64,000 nucleotides of DNA from Bacteroides eggerthii (GCF_025146565.1 NZ_CP102258.1:2078001-2142000), one strand, 5' to 3'. Counted from the stretch's first letter, positions 35,416 to 44,254 are shown. Notes: generated by a model not told the origin, from the letters alone. Numbers and translations are program-made.

Positions 35416-36249
35416 ATGAAATTTATAGGCGCGCATGTATCTGCCGGCGGCGGTGTGGAGTTCGCTCCCGTCAATGCCCATGAAATAGGGGCGAACGCTT
35501 TTGCCCTGTTTACCAAGAACCAACGCCAGTGGGTGGCGAAGCCCCTGACGCAGGAAAGCATCTCTTTATTTAAGGAGAATTGCGGGAAATATGCTTTGGA
35601 TGCACGTTACATTCTTCCCCATGACAGTTATCTGATAAACTTGGGGCATCCGGAAGAAGAAGGGCTGGAGAAAAGCCGTACAGCCTTTTTGGATGAAATG
35701 CAGCGTTGCGAAGAGTTGGATTTGAAGTTGCTGAATTTTCATCCGGGCAGTCATCTGAACAAGATTTCCGTTGAGGCTTGCTTGGATAGGATTGCCGAAT
35801 CCATTAACATTGCGTTGGGTAAGACGCAGGGCGTTACGGCGGTCATTGAGAATACAGCCGGGCAAGGCAGCAATGTCGGCAATGAGTTCTGGCATTTAAA
35901 GTATATCATTGATCGGGTGGAAGATAAGTCCCGCGTAGGTGTCTGCCTTGATACTTGCCACACGTATACGGCAGGATATGATATTGTAAACGAGTACGAC
36001 AAGGTATTCGAGGATTTTGATAAGACGGTGGGCTTCGGCTTTCTTCGCGCGATTCATTTGAATGATTCCAAAAAGGCGTTGGGCACTCGTGTGGACCGCC
36101 ATGATAGCATCGGAAAGGGGCTTATCGGTATGGATTTCTTTAAACGCTTTATGAAAGATGAGCGGTTCAATGGCATGCCGATTGTACTCGAAACTCCCGA
36201 TGAATCACTTTGGGCGGAAGAAATCAGGCTGTTGCGTAGCTTTGAGTGA
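35416..36249 (+). CDS. nfo: Deoxyribonuclease IV (endonuclease IV)
   Basis: A 277-residue AP endonuclease of the TIM-barrel Nfo family, which cuts 5' to abasic sites. It begins [18 protein letters not shown], almost as in E. coli Nfo, so the ATG at 35416 is chosen over one 18 bases upstream. The zinc ligands are visible: His in [14 protein letters not shown] (about residue 69), NFHPGSH (about 109), IENTAGQG (Glu, about 145), [13 protein letters not shown] (Asp and His, about 179-182), HLNDSK (about 216), [11 protein letters not shown] (Asp and His, about 229-231) and VLETPDE (Glu, about 261). It forms an operon with the Ogt-like gene. Confidence 0.96.
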   Translation: MKFIGAHVSAGGGVEFAPVNAHEIGANAFALFTKNQRQWVAKPLTQESISLFKENCGKYALDARYILPHDSYLINLGHPEEEGLEKSRTAFLDEMQRCEELDLKLLNFHPGSHLNKISVEACLDRIAESINIALGKTQGVTAVIENTAGQGSNVGNEFWHLKYIIDRVEDKSRVGVCLDTCHTYTAGYDIVNEYDKVFEDFDKTVGFGFLRAIHLNDSKKALGTRVDRHDSIGKGLIGMDFFKRFMKDERFNGMPIVLETPDESLWAEEIRLLRSFE

Positions 36250-36272
36250 AGTTGTTGTGGCAAATGAATGGG

Positions 36273-37919
36273 CTAAAAGTCTGCTTTTTGGTTGATTATC
36301 ACTCGCTTACCGGTTATGGGATGCGTGAATTCCAGAGCCTCGGCATGCAGATACAGCCGTTCGGCTTTCTTTCCGTAGAGCTCATCGCCGATAATGGGGC
36401 AGTGCAGTCCGAGAGGATGGGCGGCATGCACCCGGAGTTGATGGGTGCGTCCGGTGCGGGGATAAAAGGCGATGCGGGTATGATTGTCCTTGCGTTCCAG
36501 CACTTCAAAGTCGGTTACGGCGGGCTTGCCATGCTCGGTATGTACCATTTGCCGCGGGCGGTCGAGCGGGTTCAGGCATAGCGGCAGCTCAACCGTTCCT
36601 GTATCTGGAGAGACTATGCCTTGAAGCAACGCGATATAGCGCTTACTTACGCTGCGGTCTCTGAATTGCGCTTGCAGGTTTTGGTGAACCTGCTTGGTCT
36701 TTGCAATCACCAGCAACCCTGATGTAGCCATATCCAAGCGGTGCACAATCAGCGGGCCGTCCGCTTCGGGATACCGCCCGCGCATCACACTGTAAACAGA
36801 TACCGCCTCTTCCTTGCCGGGTACGGACAGCATGCCCGCCGGCTTGTTGACCACCAACAGCCATTCGTCCTCATAAACGGTTTCCAATTCTTGTGCGGCG
36901 GACTGCAACAACGCTTTCTGCATCGGGTTTTCATCCACTTCAAGACCTTTCAGCATGTGCTTCAATATAGGTTCGCATTTGCCTTTGCAGGCGGGATAGT
37001 AATGCCCATGATGCCGTATTTCTGTTTTGGGCGACTCTCCCCACCAGAACTCTGCCATTGCGACGGGCTTCCACCCATGCAGATAGGCATGCTGCAATAG
37101 TTTGGGTGCGGCGCACTCACCGGCTCCTGCGGGAGGGGTTTTGTGGGCGGTCTGTTCGAAGATGTCGCAAAGTGTCCTGACTTCTCCCCGGTAGTTCAGC
37201 ATCTTAAACTGTTCGAACAGTTTTTGCTGCAATGCGGCGGAACGTGCCTTCCGTTCGGCTTTCAAGGCCTGTATGCCGGCTTCGTGGCCGGAGACTGATT
37301 GTTGCAAAGGAATAATCTGTTCTTTCCACGCGCGTTCCATGCGCTTGTACTCCGCCTTCTGAAATTGGCTTTCTCGTATCAGGTCCTTTTCTTCTTCGGG
37401 GCTGAGTGGAAAGCCGGGATGTGAAGCCGCTTTCCGCCTCCGTTCTTCCCTTTTCTTTTTGGCGGCTTTCATCTGTGCTTTGGCATCTTCTAAAGCATTC
37501 CGGGCGGTTTGTTGCAGGGCAGATAGTTGTTCGAGTTGCCGCCGGTATGTTTCATCCTCTTCCAACTGCCTGATGCGGGCATTGATCTGCGATATTTGCT
37601 CTTCCTCTTTTTTGAAGAATCCTTGTGGTTGCAATAAGTCGTAAACCGGCGGCACGAAGAACGGATGCATGTTCTTGCCCGCCAAAATGCCGGAAAAGGC
37701 TGCCAGGTATCCCACTTTGCCTTCTTGGGTCTTTACGACCAATACGCCGAACATCTTGCCTTGCGCCAGCTCTTCTTTCCATGCGTCCTGCAAGGCAAGA
37801 TAGTCCTGCACCTCTTTCGCGGCAGCCACGCAGAGTGGATGAGGTGTATAGCAAAAAGGAAAAGTGAACTTCTCCGGTAAGGGTATGCCTGCGACGGAGG
37901 TGTGGAAATGGTGCAGCAT
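36273..37919 (-). CDS. RluA-family pseudouridine synthase with long N-terminal extension
   Basis: A 548-residue protein. The C-terminal half (about residues 330-540) is an RluA-type pseudouridine synthase with the catalytic Asp396 in VHRLDMATSGLLVIAK, preceded by LLVVNKPAGMLSVPG and followed by RTGRTHQLRVHAAH. The N-terminal half is unusual: a beta-rich start (LPEKFTFPFCYTPHPLC), then a long Glu/Lys/Gln-rich coiled coil (about residues 105-240), and a linker with GWKPVAMAEFWWGESPK. Many Bacteroidetes have this long version. The extension may bind a particular RNA; the target uridine is unknown. It is 7 bases downstream of the small 69-residue gene. Confidence 0.9.
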   Translation of the reverse strand: MLHHFHTSVAGIPLPEKFTFPFCYTPHPLCVAAAKEVQDYLALQDAWKEELAQGKMFGVLVVKTQEGKVGYLAAFSGILAGKNMHPFFVPPVYDLLQPQGFFKKEEEQISQINARIRQLEEDETYRRQLEQLSALQQTARNALEDAKAQMKAAKKKREERRRKAASHPGFPLSPEEEKDLIRESQFQKAEYKRMERAWKEQIIPLQQSVSGHEAGIQALKAERKARSAALQQKLFEQFKMLNYRGEVRTLCDIFEQTAHKTPPAGAGECAAPKLLQHAYLHGWKPVAMAEFWWGESPKTEIRHHGHYYPACKGKCEPILKHMLKGLEVDENPMQKALLQSAAQELETVYEDEWLLVVNKPAGMLSVPGKEEAVSVYSVMRGRYPEADGPLIVHRLDMATSGLLVIAKTKQVHQNLQAQFRDRSVSKRYIALLQGIVSPDTGTVELPLCLNPLDRPRQMVHTEHGKPAVTDFEVLERKDNHTRIAFYPRTGRTHQLRVHAAHPLGLHCPIIGDELYGKKAERLYLHAEALEFTHPITGKRVIINQKADF

Positions 37920-37926
37920 GTTGATG

Positions 37927-38136
37927 TTAGTCGTCGATTAGATTGTCGTTGTCTGTATTGATGTAGAGGGAGCTGTTGTCGTCTTCCGGATCGGACACAA
38001 CTTCCTCTTCGTTGTGCTGCGGAAGAGGACGGGGGTGCACAGACTTCTTTTTCTTTCCGTACTTGCGCTCTCTTTCCCAAGCTGCTTTTCGCGCCTGGTA
38101 TTGTTCGTATTGATTTTCCAAATAGTTGTCGGCCAT
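37927..38136 (-). CDS. Small charged hypothetical protein
   Basis: A 69-residue protein with no hydrophobic stretch. The N-terminal half is a basic amphipathic helix (YLENQYEQYQARKAAWERERKYGKKKK in pattern, about residues 5-30), and the C-terminal half is acidic and probably disordered (HNEEEVVSDPEDDNSS). The charge asymmetry suggests RNA or ribosome association, but that is speculation. It is placed 7 bases before the RluA-type gene and so is probably co-expressed. I do not recognise a family. Confidence 0.65.
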   Translation of the reverse strand: MADNYLENQYEQYQARKAAWERERKYGKKKKSVHPRPLPQHNEEEVVSDPEDDNSSLYINTDNDNLIDD

Positions 38137-38274
38137 AATAAGTCGTTTATAAAGTATTCAATTCTTGCTTTCCAAACACACACACAGAGGCAGGGTAGGC
38201 TCTGTCTAAATTCCTTCATGCTGTTAAATTGTCTGCGTTTCTGTGCTCAGTCTGTATAAACCACGAAAATTTGT

Positions 38275-38958
38275 TTATCGTTCGGTGGGCAGTGAGAACT
38301 CCTGCCGGTCATATTGTTGTCCGTTGCCGTTGGCTACGGCCACGCGTATGGTGATGTTTCCCGTCTTTATCCGCTCGCCTGCACTGATGTTGGCAGTGTA
38401 TTTCACGCCGTTGTGGGGAGCAATCTGCTCCACCATTACGGACGGGGAGATGTAGATGCGCTTCATTCCCGTAGTTTCGGTCACTACGGGGACCACATTA
38501 TAGACTGTCCGGTCGCCTTCATTCATGATTTCAAAAATCACTTTACTGCTTTCGCCGGAGGTGATGACGTGGTCGCGGTTATCGTCGATGAAGCGTATGT
38601 TGCGTATCTTCAGGTTGTCGAAGACCGAAGGGGCGGGATAGGTTTCGGGCTGCGGTTGTTCATAGGGTTCCGTCCTTTCTATCCGGTAACCGTACTCCTC
38701 TTGCTTCGGTGCGGAAACGGCATTTCCAATGGCGGCTCCCGCAATGGTTCCGATAATTGTGCCGATGGCAGATCCGCGGTAGCCGCCTCTCCAGCCACCG
38801 TTGCTGTCACCTATCAGGCCGCCGATGGCGCCGCCCACATTTCCGCCGATGGCTGCTCCGGCAAATATGGCACCGGGATCGCCTGATGCCATTTGGCTTG
38901 TACCGCAACTGCTGCACGCTAAAGCTGATGCCAGCAATCCAATGAAATACTTCTTCAT
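38275..38958 (-). CDS. Glycine-zipper lipoprotein with a C-terminal beta-domain
   Basis: A 227-residue lipoprotein. The signal ends LACSSC (Cys near residue 18). Residues about 30-85 form two glycine-zipper helices (GAIFAGAAIGGNVGGAIGG and GSAIGTIIGTIAGAAIG), which insert in or span the outer membrane. The rest (about 115-227) is a beta-sandwich with NLKIRNIRFIDDNRD and FEIMNEGDRTVYNVVPVV, like CARDB-type domains. The start is placed at MKKYF because the preceding MNG is extraneous to the signal. Related Gly-zipper lipoproteins in other bacteria are envelope stress proteins. No neighbour gives a function. Confidence 0.8.
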   Translation of the reverse strand: MKKYFIGLLASALACSSCGTSQMASGDPGAIFAGAAIGGNVGGAIGGLIGDSNGGWRGGYRGSAIGTIIGTIAGAAIGNAVSAPKQEEYGYRIERTEPYEQPQPETYPAPSVFDNLKIRNIRFIDDNRDHVITSGESSKVIFEIMNEGDRTVYNVVPVVTETTGMKRIYISPSVMVEQIAPHNGVKYTANISAGERIKTGNITIRVAVANGNGQQYDRQEFSLPTER

Positions 38959-39108
38959 GCCATTCAATACTTGATTTTATCAATACAAAGATAAGGAAAG
39001 AAATTTTATCCTTGCCATTTTATCCGCTTATATGCTGTTATTTTGCCTTTTTTGCATTGCTTTTTCTTTTTATCCGCGTGGAACTGCTTGGATTGTCCTA
39101 TTTGCTTC

Positions 39109-39219
39109 CTGTCGGTTTCTGTAAACGGACTGCCGGATGATGACCTGATACAGGCGGGAGACCGGTTGGTGTGTTACGGGCAGTATCGGAACTTCCGGAA
39201 GTTTTGGAAAGTGCTGTGA
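39109..39219 (+). pseudogene. C-terminal remnant, possibly of a TrkA-C domain protein
   Basis: The frame ending in TGA at 39217-39219 reads LSVSVNGLPDDDLIQAG followed by DRLVCYGQYRNFRKFW. The pattern PDDD-x-I-x-AGDRL-V-YG is that of TrkA-C (RCK-C) domains in potassium channels and ion transporters. No upstream part of such a gene is present, and the open frame fades out into T-rich sequence, so it would be the last 36 codons of a lost gene. The match is short, so it remains tentative. Confidence 0.35.
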
Positions 39220-39312
39220 GTCAGTCTCTCCACGAGGAAGTTTAAACTATAAGCAAAAGAATGGCGGGAAGGCTTGACTTTTGTTGCAGGAATCAGTATC
39301 TTTGATCACTTA

Positions 39313-39414
39313 TATTAAATCGTTCCACCATAGAGAACGTTATGTTCCATTATGGGGTAGTTTTCGTTCCATCATGGTGGAATGAAAACTACCCCATAAT
39401 GGAATGATTTAATA
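39313..39414. repeat. Long inverted repeat upstream of an HU-like gene
   Basis: A 27-base arm at 39345-39371 (starting TTCCATTATGGGG) pairs with 39378-39404 (ending CCCCATAATGGAA) with only one G:U in 27 positions and a 6-base loop. Outside it, TATTAAATCGTTCC (39313-39326) also pairs with GGAATGATTTAATA (39401-39414) if a 22-base block on the left (39327-39348) is looped out. GTTCCA followed by C/T-C/T-AT occurs three times in the left arm. It is symmetric and could be a mobile palindromic repeat, a regulatory hairpin or a cis-acting site. Confidence 0.7.
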
Positions 39415-39494
39415 TCTACACGTTTGCTTCTTGATTCTTTCCAAGGGAAAACGTAGGTATAGGGAAAGAAATAACAATTAAAAAGACAGCTTGA

Positions 39495-40109
39495 ATGAGT
39501 ATCTATTATGATTTGATAAAGAAGCCGGATGTCCGGCAGACGGGTGAACCGCAATCTCTCTATGCTCGTGCAGTCCCTAAGGGAACCATTGACAAAAAGG
39601 AGTTTATAGATCGTGTACATCGTTTTACGGGTATCAGCCGCAGTGTGCTCGAAGGTAGCATGACGGCTTTCATGGACGAGTTGCGCGACTGTCTGGTAGG
39701 AGGCTGGACGGTTGAATTGGGTGAGCTCGGTTATTTTTCTCCTTCGCTGAACTGCCGTCCTGTCATGGAAAAGAAAGAGGTGCGGGCCGCTTCGGTTTCA
39801 TTGCGTGGACTGAATTTTCGTGTCAGCAGGGATTTTTATCGGACGCTGAATGAGAAAGCCGGTTTCGAGCGTCATCCGAAGTCGTCTGTGTCTACACCGC
39901 AATCCGTTTCGCGCGAACATTGTCTTGAACTGCTTAAAGCGCATTTCCTGACAGCTCCTTGCATCAGCCGGGCGCAATACTCCCGCATGGCAGGCCGTAG
40001 TTACAAACAGGCTGTTGTCGACTTGAATACTTTTGTTGCCGAGGGGGTGCTGATGCGCTATGGGGCGGGAAGGAATGTGGTGTATGCAAAGGTATTTCCC
40101 AAACCCTAA
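39495..40109 (+). CDS. HU-like DNA-binding protein with a winged-helix C-terminus
   Basis: A 204-residue protein. Residues 1 to about 120 match the Bacteroidetes HU-like (HU-HIG/DUF4469-type) domain: MSIYYDLIKKPDVRQTGEPQ, then FIDRVHRFTGISRSVLEG and GGWTVELGELGYFSPSLN. The C-terminal part (about 130-200) is a helical region with EHCLELLKAHFLTAPCISRAQYSRM and a beta-hairpin GAGRNVVYAKVF, a likely winged helix-turn-helix. Two DNA-binding domains in one protein suggest a regulator or architectural factor more than a plain nucleoid protein. Its 3' end overlaps the convergent M64 gene by 4 bases, and it is preceded by the long hairpin. Confidence 0.83.
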   Translation: MSIYYDLIKKPDVRQTGEPQSLYARAVPKGTIDKKEFIDRVHRFTGISRSVLEGSMTAFMDELRDCLVGGWTVELGELGYFSPSLNCRPVMEKKEVRAASVSLRGLNFRVSRDFYRTLNEKAGFERHPKSSVSTPQSVSREHCLELLKAHFLTAPCISRAQYSRMAGRSYKQAVVDLNTFVAEGVLMRYGAGRNVVYAKVFPKP

Positions 40110-41977
40110 TCCTGTATTATTAAAATAGGTTCTCCCAGCGGAATGTGTTTCCTACTCCGGGCAGCTCTCGTCATCGCATCGGTAGGAGGCGAAACATGAT
40201 CCTGACGCACGAAATCGTCAAACGTTATCGGTACGTCAGCCAGTTTTGCAATCCTTTCCACGATTCGCCAGCGGCTCGGAGCATTAAAATACGGGATATT
40301 ATTTTCCATGCAGCTCAAGTATTCGGGCCGCCATACACCATAATTATAGAGAAAACCTCCTTCAAAAGCACCGACATAGGCATATTTCGGTATCTTAGTA
40401 AAATCGGCCCATAGAATTTGGGTCAGGTCATTTGTTAAATCCAGATTAGGGTAGAAACCGTACGACTGCCAATATTTCAGTCTTTCCTTATCTTTCGACG
40501 GAATTACACCATAATACCTGTATTCGTCACCCAATCTGCCAAAAGCGTGTCCGCCGACTTCGTGATGGATAAGTGCTTCAAAGTCATAGGTCGGTATGTT
40601 CCCGCTGATAGGACAAGCTGCAACAGAGAATCCATTGGAATACATTATGGCAGTTCCGGCATATTTGCGACTATTCAGAATAAGGATGCCGGTTACCTCC
40701 ACCACCTTATCTAAACCTGGGATCAGGTCCATATAATTCCTGCATGTCTTTTCATCCCACTGGATATCCGTCCCTTCACCGAAAGTCGAACCAAATCTGT
40801 TGTTCACTTTTCGTCCGGGAATCTCTTCGCTTACACCTTCCTCTTCGGAAACGGCAGCTATCATGTAGACGTTAAAATATTCCCGGAAAGATTTGTATGG
40901 TTCAATATTGAAAAAATAATGTTCGGCCTGACGGGACAGGGTTTCATAATACCCGCCCTTGTCCAAGTCGGTTTGCAGGAATCCGTCTCCCATAATAACG
41001 ATATTAATCCCTTTGCCTTTGGTGGCTGCCTGTAGCTGCATATATTCGCCGTCCCGATAATATTCCTTTGTTTCTGCTTTTTGTGCGATGTGTAATGTCC
41101 TTTCCAGAATCGAGGCGGTAACAGTTAGTTCTGTCTCGCGGTCAATACCGGTTTGGTTCTCTGATACTGATACGGAAAGTATGCCTTGGTTGTCGACTTC
41201 GACCGTACACCAGTCTTTTGCGTCTTCGGGAAGCTTGAGTTCCAGTAAAGGGATGTCGTCGTAATCCTGATGAGACGTCGTCACGATTACCGTCCTGCTC
41301 TCGGCAGACATTCCAAAATCAAGGGTCTTACGCGACAGGCTAAGTTCTAACGGATATTGGTAGATCTTTAGCGTATCGGCTAAAGAAGAATCTTTTCCTT
41401 TTACATAAACACTGCCGATCCGGGGAAGCCCACTGAAGTTTTCTTCTATGCTTATATTAATCAAATCTGACGACAATTCTTTCGGTTCGACCAGTTTCAT
41501 CCATTCCCTGGCCTCCGGTTCTATTTCGACTGAGTATTCGATATTCCGTTTAATTTCTAACGGGAATATTCCTCCTATCTGCCAAAAACCAATTTCTTCA
41601 TAAGGAAGCTCTAAAATTTCGTTTTTCTCTTGGGTGACTTTCAAAGTCTGTGACGTCGAACTCCCGCGGAAAATGATCTCGGCGGTACGTTCGTCGGGCG
41701 TATCGTTTTCCGTCAAAGTAATCTGTATCGCAGATGTTCCTGATTTTCCGGAGACAACATTCAGACTGATCCAGGATGAGGAAGCTGAGGGGGCTATTTC
41801 GGCACTCCAAGATGTATTGGCATAGACTTCGACAGATTTAACCTCGCTCTTTGAACCGAAGGTTATTTCCGACATCGAAAGGTTTAGAACTGCATCTTCT
41901 TCTTCCTTACAACTTCCCAGAATAAGCAGGAAGCATAAACAGACTAATAAGCCTGCACGAGTTTTGTTTGCTCTCAT
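40106..41977 (-). CDS. Surface lipoprotein with BACON repeats and M64 (IgA-type) peptidase
   Basis: A 623-residue lipoprotein: lipobox LILGSC (Cys23) followed by KEEED, which fits the Bacteroides surface-export signal K-(D/E)2. Residues about 30-300 hold three BACON-type beta-sandwiches, such as NTSWSAEIAPSASSSWISLN. The remainder is an M64 peptidase domain: INIVIMGDGFLQTDLDKGGYY (about 325-345) and the zinc site HHEVGGHAFGRLGDEY (His472, Glu473, His477). The site is HExxxH-like, with an extra Gly compared with plain HExxH; I believe Bacteroides M64 proteins share this. The archetype cleaves IgA, and BACON domains may bind mucin glycans. The substrate here is unknown. It is convergent with the HU-like gene. 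Confidence 0.88.
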   Translation of the reverse strand: MRANKTRAGLLVCLCFLLILGSCKEEEDAVLNLSMSEITFGSKSEVKSVEVYANTSWSAEIAPSASSSWISLNVVSGKSGTSAIQITLTENDTPDERTAEIIFRGSSTSQTLKVTQEKNEILELPYEEIGFWQIGGIFPLEIKRNIEYSVEIEPEAREWMKLVEPKELSSDLINISIEENFSGLPRIGSVYVKGKDSSLADTLKIYQYPLELSLSRKTLDFGMSAESRTVIVTTSHQDYDDIPLLELKLPEDAKDWCTVEVDNQGILSVSVSENQTGIDRETELTVTASILERTLHIAQKAETKEYYRDGEYMQLQAATKGKGINIVIMGDGFLQTDLDKGGYYETLSRQAEHYFFNIEPYKSFREYFNVYMIAAVSEEEGVSEEIPGRKVNNRFGSTFGEGTDIQWDEKTCRNYMDLIPGLDKVVEVTGILILNSRKYAGTAIMYSNGFSVAACPISGNIPTYDFEALIHHEVGGHAFGRLGDEYRYYGVIPSKDKERLKYWQSYGFYPNLDLTNDLTQILWADFTKIPKYAYVGAFEGGFLYNYGVWRPEYLSCMENNIPYFNAPSRWRIVERIAKLADVPITFDDFVRQDHVSPPTDAMTRAARSRKHIPLGEPILIIQD

Positions 41978-42484
41978 ATTATATTTACTCCCTGCACAAA
42001 TAACTTTTGTAATTAATGAGATATTGGGCTAAGAATGCGAATATAAGTAAATTCGGTGAAATAGAAAAATATTTCGTGTTGTAAATAGGGAGGCTGTTCT
42101 GACTTTAGGAATTTATGCCTGTGAGGTATCGCTTGTAGAGACATTCTGCAAAGCCACCTTTCATTATCAGTTGTTTAGCTGCATCACTTGTAGAGATTAC
42201 GAGGGTGTGATGCTCTTTCTTTACTTTTTCTTCTTTTGGGGCTTAGCTGCACTTGTAGAGATAAGGTTTTTTTAATCTGTTGTTTATGAGTGGTTTATGC
42301 GTTTTGGCTGTAGATGCCATTTTCTTGCTTTCGCCTTCTTCTCACCCTAACTTTGCAATATCGATTTAGAGAAACAGAAAGTATAACTGCTTGAGGCCTC
42401 ACAGTGAAATTTTCCTGATTTCTTGGATGAGATAAGAGCTTCTTGATATACATATTATTATTAACGATTAAAAATTCAAAGATT
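41978..42484. other. Intergenic region with a repeated CTTGTAGAGA motif
   Basis: About 507 bases with no credible gene. The 10-mer CTTGTAGAGA occurs three times (42132-42141, 42187-42196 and 42252-42261), and the last two copies are both preceded by TTAGCTGCA with a small indel. CTGTGAGG near 42120 and CCTCACAG near 42394 form a distant inverted pair. The region must carry the HU-like gene's promoter and the M64 promoter. It could encode a small RNA, but nothing shows it. Confidence 0.5.
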
Positions 42485-42952
42485 ATGGCTTTAAATTATG
42501 AAGTGAAAAAAAGAGTGTTCGGTTTTGATAAGACAAAAACGGAAAAGTATGTGGCTCAATTGAAAACACTGGGCATGGTGGAATTTGGAGACTTATGCGA
42601 CGAGGTCACCAAGGTAGGTATGGCGCCGCGCGGTGTGGTGAAAATGGTGTTGGACGGCCTGATAGATACGCTGAATATGAATATCAATAAAGGCTTCTCG
42701 GTGCAATTGGGAGATTTCGGCTGTTTCCGTCCGGGACTTAATGCAAAAAGTCAGGATAAGGAGGAAGATGTGAAGTCGGATACGGTTTACCGCCGGAAGA
42801 TAATTTTCACTCCGGGCCAGCAATTCAAGGAGATGCTGACACGTGCCAGCGTGACGAGAGCCGGGTGGGATAACTCGGAGGTCGTTTCAGGAGGAGGTTC
42901 CAATCCCGGTACTGGTGGAAATGGGGAAGAGGAAGAAAATCCGCTGGGATAA
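42485..42952 (+). CDS. HU-like DNA-binding protein with a Gly-rich tail
   Basis: A 155-residue protein of the Bacteroidetes HU-like family: MALNYEVKKRVFGFDKTKTEKYVAQ in pattern, then LCDEVTKVGMAPRGVVKMVLDGL and KGFSVQLGDFGCFRPGLN (about residues 75-92), KIIFTPGQQFKEML near 120. The C-terminal tail is Gly/Asn/Glu-rich (SGGGSNPGTGGNGEEEE). The start is the ATG after GGATTAAAAATTCAAAGATT, since the earlier in-frame start would need an untypical leader. It likely binds DNA in the nucleoid. It has its own terminator. The second such gene in a 3.5-kb stretch, it flanks the M64 gene. Confidence 0.85.
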   Translation: MALNYEVKKRVFGFDKTKTEKYVAQLKTLGMVEFGDLCDEVTKVGMAPRGVVKMVLDGLIDTLNMNINKGFSVQLGDFGCFRPGLNAKSQDKEEDVKSDTVYRRKIIFTPGQQFKEMLTRASVTRAGWDNSEVVSGGGSNPGTGGNGEEEENPLG

Positions 42953-42995
42953 TATGTTTTCGAATTTCCTAAGGTAAATCTCAGCAAGTGAGTGG

Positions 42996-43027
42996 GATAT
43001 GAACTTTTCTCAGGAAAGGTTCATATC
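42996..43027 (+). terminator. Terminator of the HU-like gene
   Basis: GATATGAACTTTTC (42996-43009), the loop TCAG and GAAAGGTTCATATC (43014-43027) pair over 14 bp with one G:U, followed by TTTTCTCC. This is a strong intrinsic terminator. Confidence 0.9.
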
Positions 43028-43114
43028 TTTTCTCCAAACACTTTTCGCACACTGGTACGCTGGATTAAACGCAACCGGAAACTGTATGCGGATCCGCTCC
43101 TTATGACATCTTTC

Positions 43115-44194
43115 TTATAATGCGAATGCAAAATTTGTAGTAGTATAAAAATCTACTGTTTCATTTATTATAATATCTATGGGTGTATAATTGTAGACTT
43201 CAGGTTTCTTATTGTAGATTAAATATTCCAAGATGGCTTTGATGGCCATATATCCTTGATATTCCGGACGCTCGGCTATCAGGTGGGAGATATATCCTTC
43301 TTTCAGGGCATTAACATTCCGGGTATTTATATCAAACCCTATCAGTTTGACGTTTTTGATGTTATTGCGTTTCATGAAATCGGATATGATATATGCACAA
43401 GTATTGAATACTACAGCTCCGCCGATATTAGGGTGGGTACGGAAAAAATCGGTTAGCATTTCTTCATTTTGTTTTGCATCGGTACGGTTGTATTGTGCAT
43501 ATACGATATTTATATTCAGCGAATTTTCTTTTAAATAAGAGAAAAAACCATGTTGGCACACAACAGATTGGATAGATGTTTCATCGCCTATTCGTTTGGC
43601 CTGAAATAAAGCGATTTCCTTATTGGGCTCCATGATAGATGTCAGTAGCTTAGCCTGTGTCCTGCCTGCTTGAAAGGCATGGAGGGCAAAGGTTGCCAAT
43701 GGCTCTGTATTGTTTACCGGAGTATCTACAAACACGTATGGAATGTCCTTCATATAAAGCTGGTTGGCAAATAATACAGTCTCGTCATAGAATGCCGGAC
43801 CTATGATTACTGCGTCTTTTCTTAGGGCAAGTGCTTCTTTGAACACCTTTTGACATGAGAAAACATCAAACTGATCGTAGTATAAGTAACGGATCTTCAG
43901 TTTGGTATTGGCAAAATGGCTTAACGCTTTTTCGATGCCGGTCTCTATTTGTTCCCAATATTCTCCGGGGGCATGTTGGGGGAATATAACTAATAGACGT
44001 ATTTGACGTTCGTTTTTAGGAGTTATTGAATGGATTTTACACACATAATTAATTTGTTGTAAAACGTCTTCCACTTTTTTGCGGCTTTCCGGTGATACGC
44101 CACCTCTATTGTGAAGTATACGATCTACTGTTCCTGATGACACGCCTGCAATTGCTGCGATGTCGCTGATTCTATATTTTACTTTTTCTCCCAT
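43115..44194 (-). CDS. LacI-family transcriptional regulator of locus B
   Basis: A 359-residue LacI/GalR-type regulator. The HTH is at the N-terminus (YRISDIAAIAGVSSGTVDRIL, about residues 9-28), with the hinge SPESRKKVEDVL, and a periplasmic-binding-protein-like sensor domain (about 65-350) with IRLLVIFPQHAPGEYWEQ, VIIGPAFYDETVLFANQ and KLIGFDINTRNVNALKEG. The start is the ATG of MGEKVKY; an upstream in-frame ATG lies in the promoter. It diverges from the locus B operon and probably represses it until a sugar phosphate or oligosaccharide binds. A -7 element (TATATTTG, plus-strand 44228-44235) precedes it. Locus B has no hybrid two-component regulator, so this is its only visible control. Confidence 0.92.
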   Translation of the reverse strand: MGEKVKYRISDIAAIAGVSSGTVDRILHNRGGVSPESRKKVEDVLQQINYVCKIHSITPKNERQIRLLVIFPQHAPGEYWEQIETGIEKALSHFANTKLKIRYLYYDQFDVFSCQKVFKEALALRKDAVIIGPAFYDETVLFANQLYMKDIPYVFVDTPVNNTEPLATFALHAFQAGRTQAKLLTSIMEPNKEIALFQAKRIGDETSIQSVVCQHGFFSYLKENSLNINIVYAQYNRTDAKQNEEMLTDFFRTHPNIGGAVVFNTCAYIISDFMKRNNIKNVKLIGFDINTRNVNALKEGYISHLIAERPEYQGYMAIKAILEYLIYNKKPEVYNYTPIDIIINETVDFYTTTNFAFAL

Positions 44195-44254
44195 CGTAGT
44201 TCCGTTCTGTTTTATTGATTTTAGTTGCAAATATACTAAAAGATATAATAGAAC

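Larger units (their letters stand above)
38968..39494. other. Gene-poor stretch with a remnant and a large hairpin
   Basis: This stretch of about 527 bases holds no intact gene. Two features are seen, a 3' coding remnant (39109-39219) and a long inverted repeat (39313-39414), both listed separately. The remainder is T-rich and shows nothing recognisable. Confidence 0.6.
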
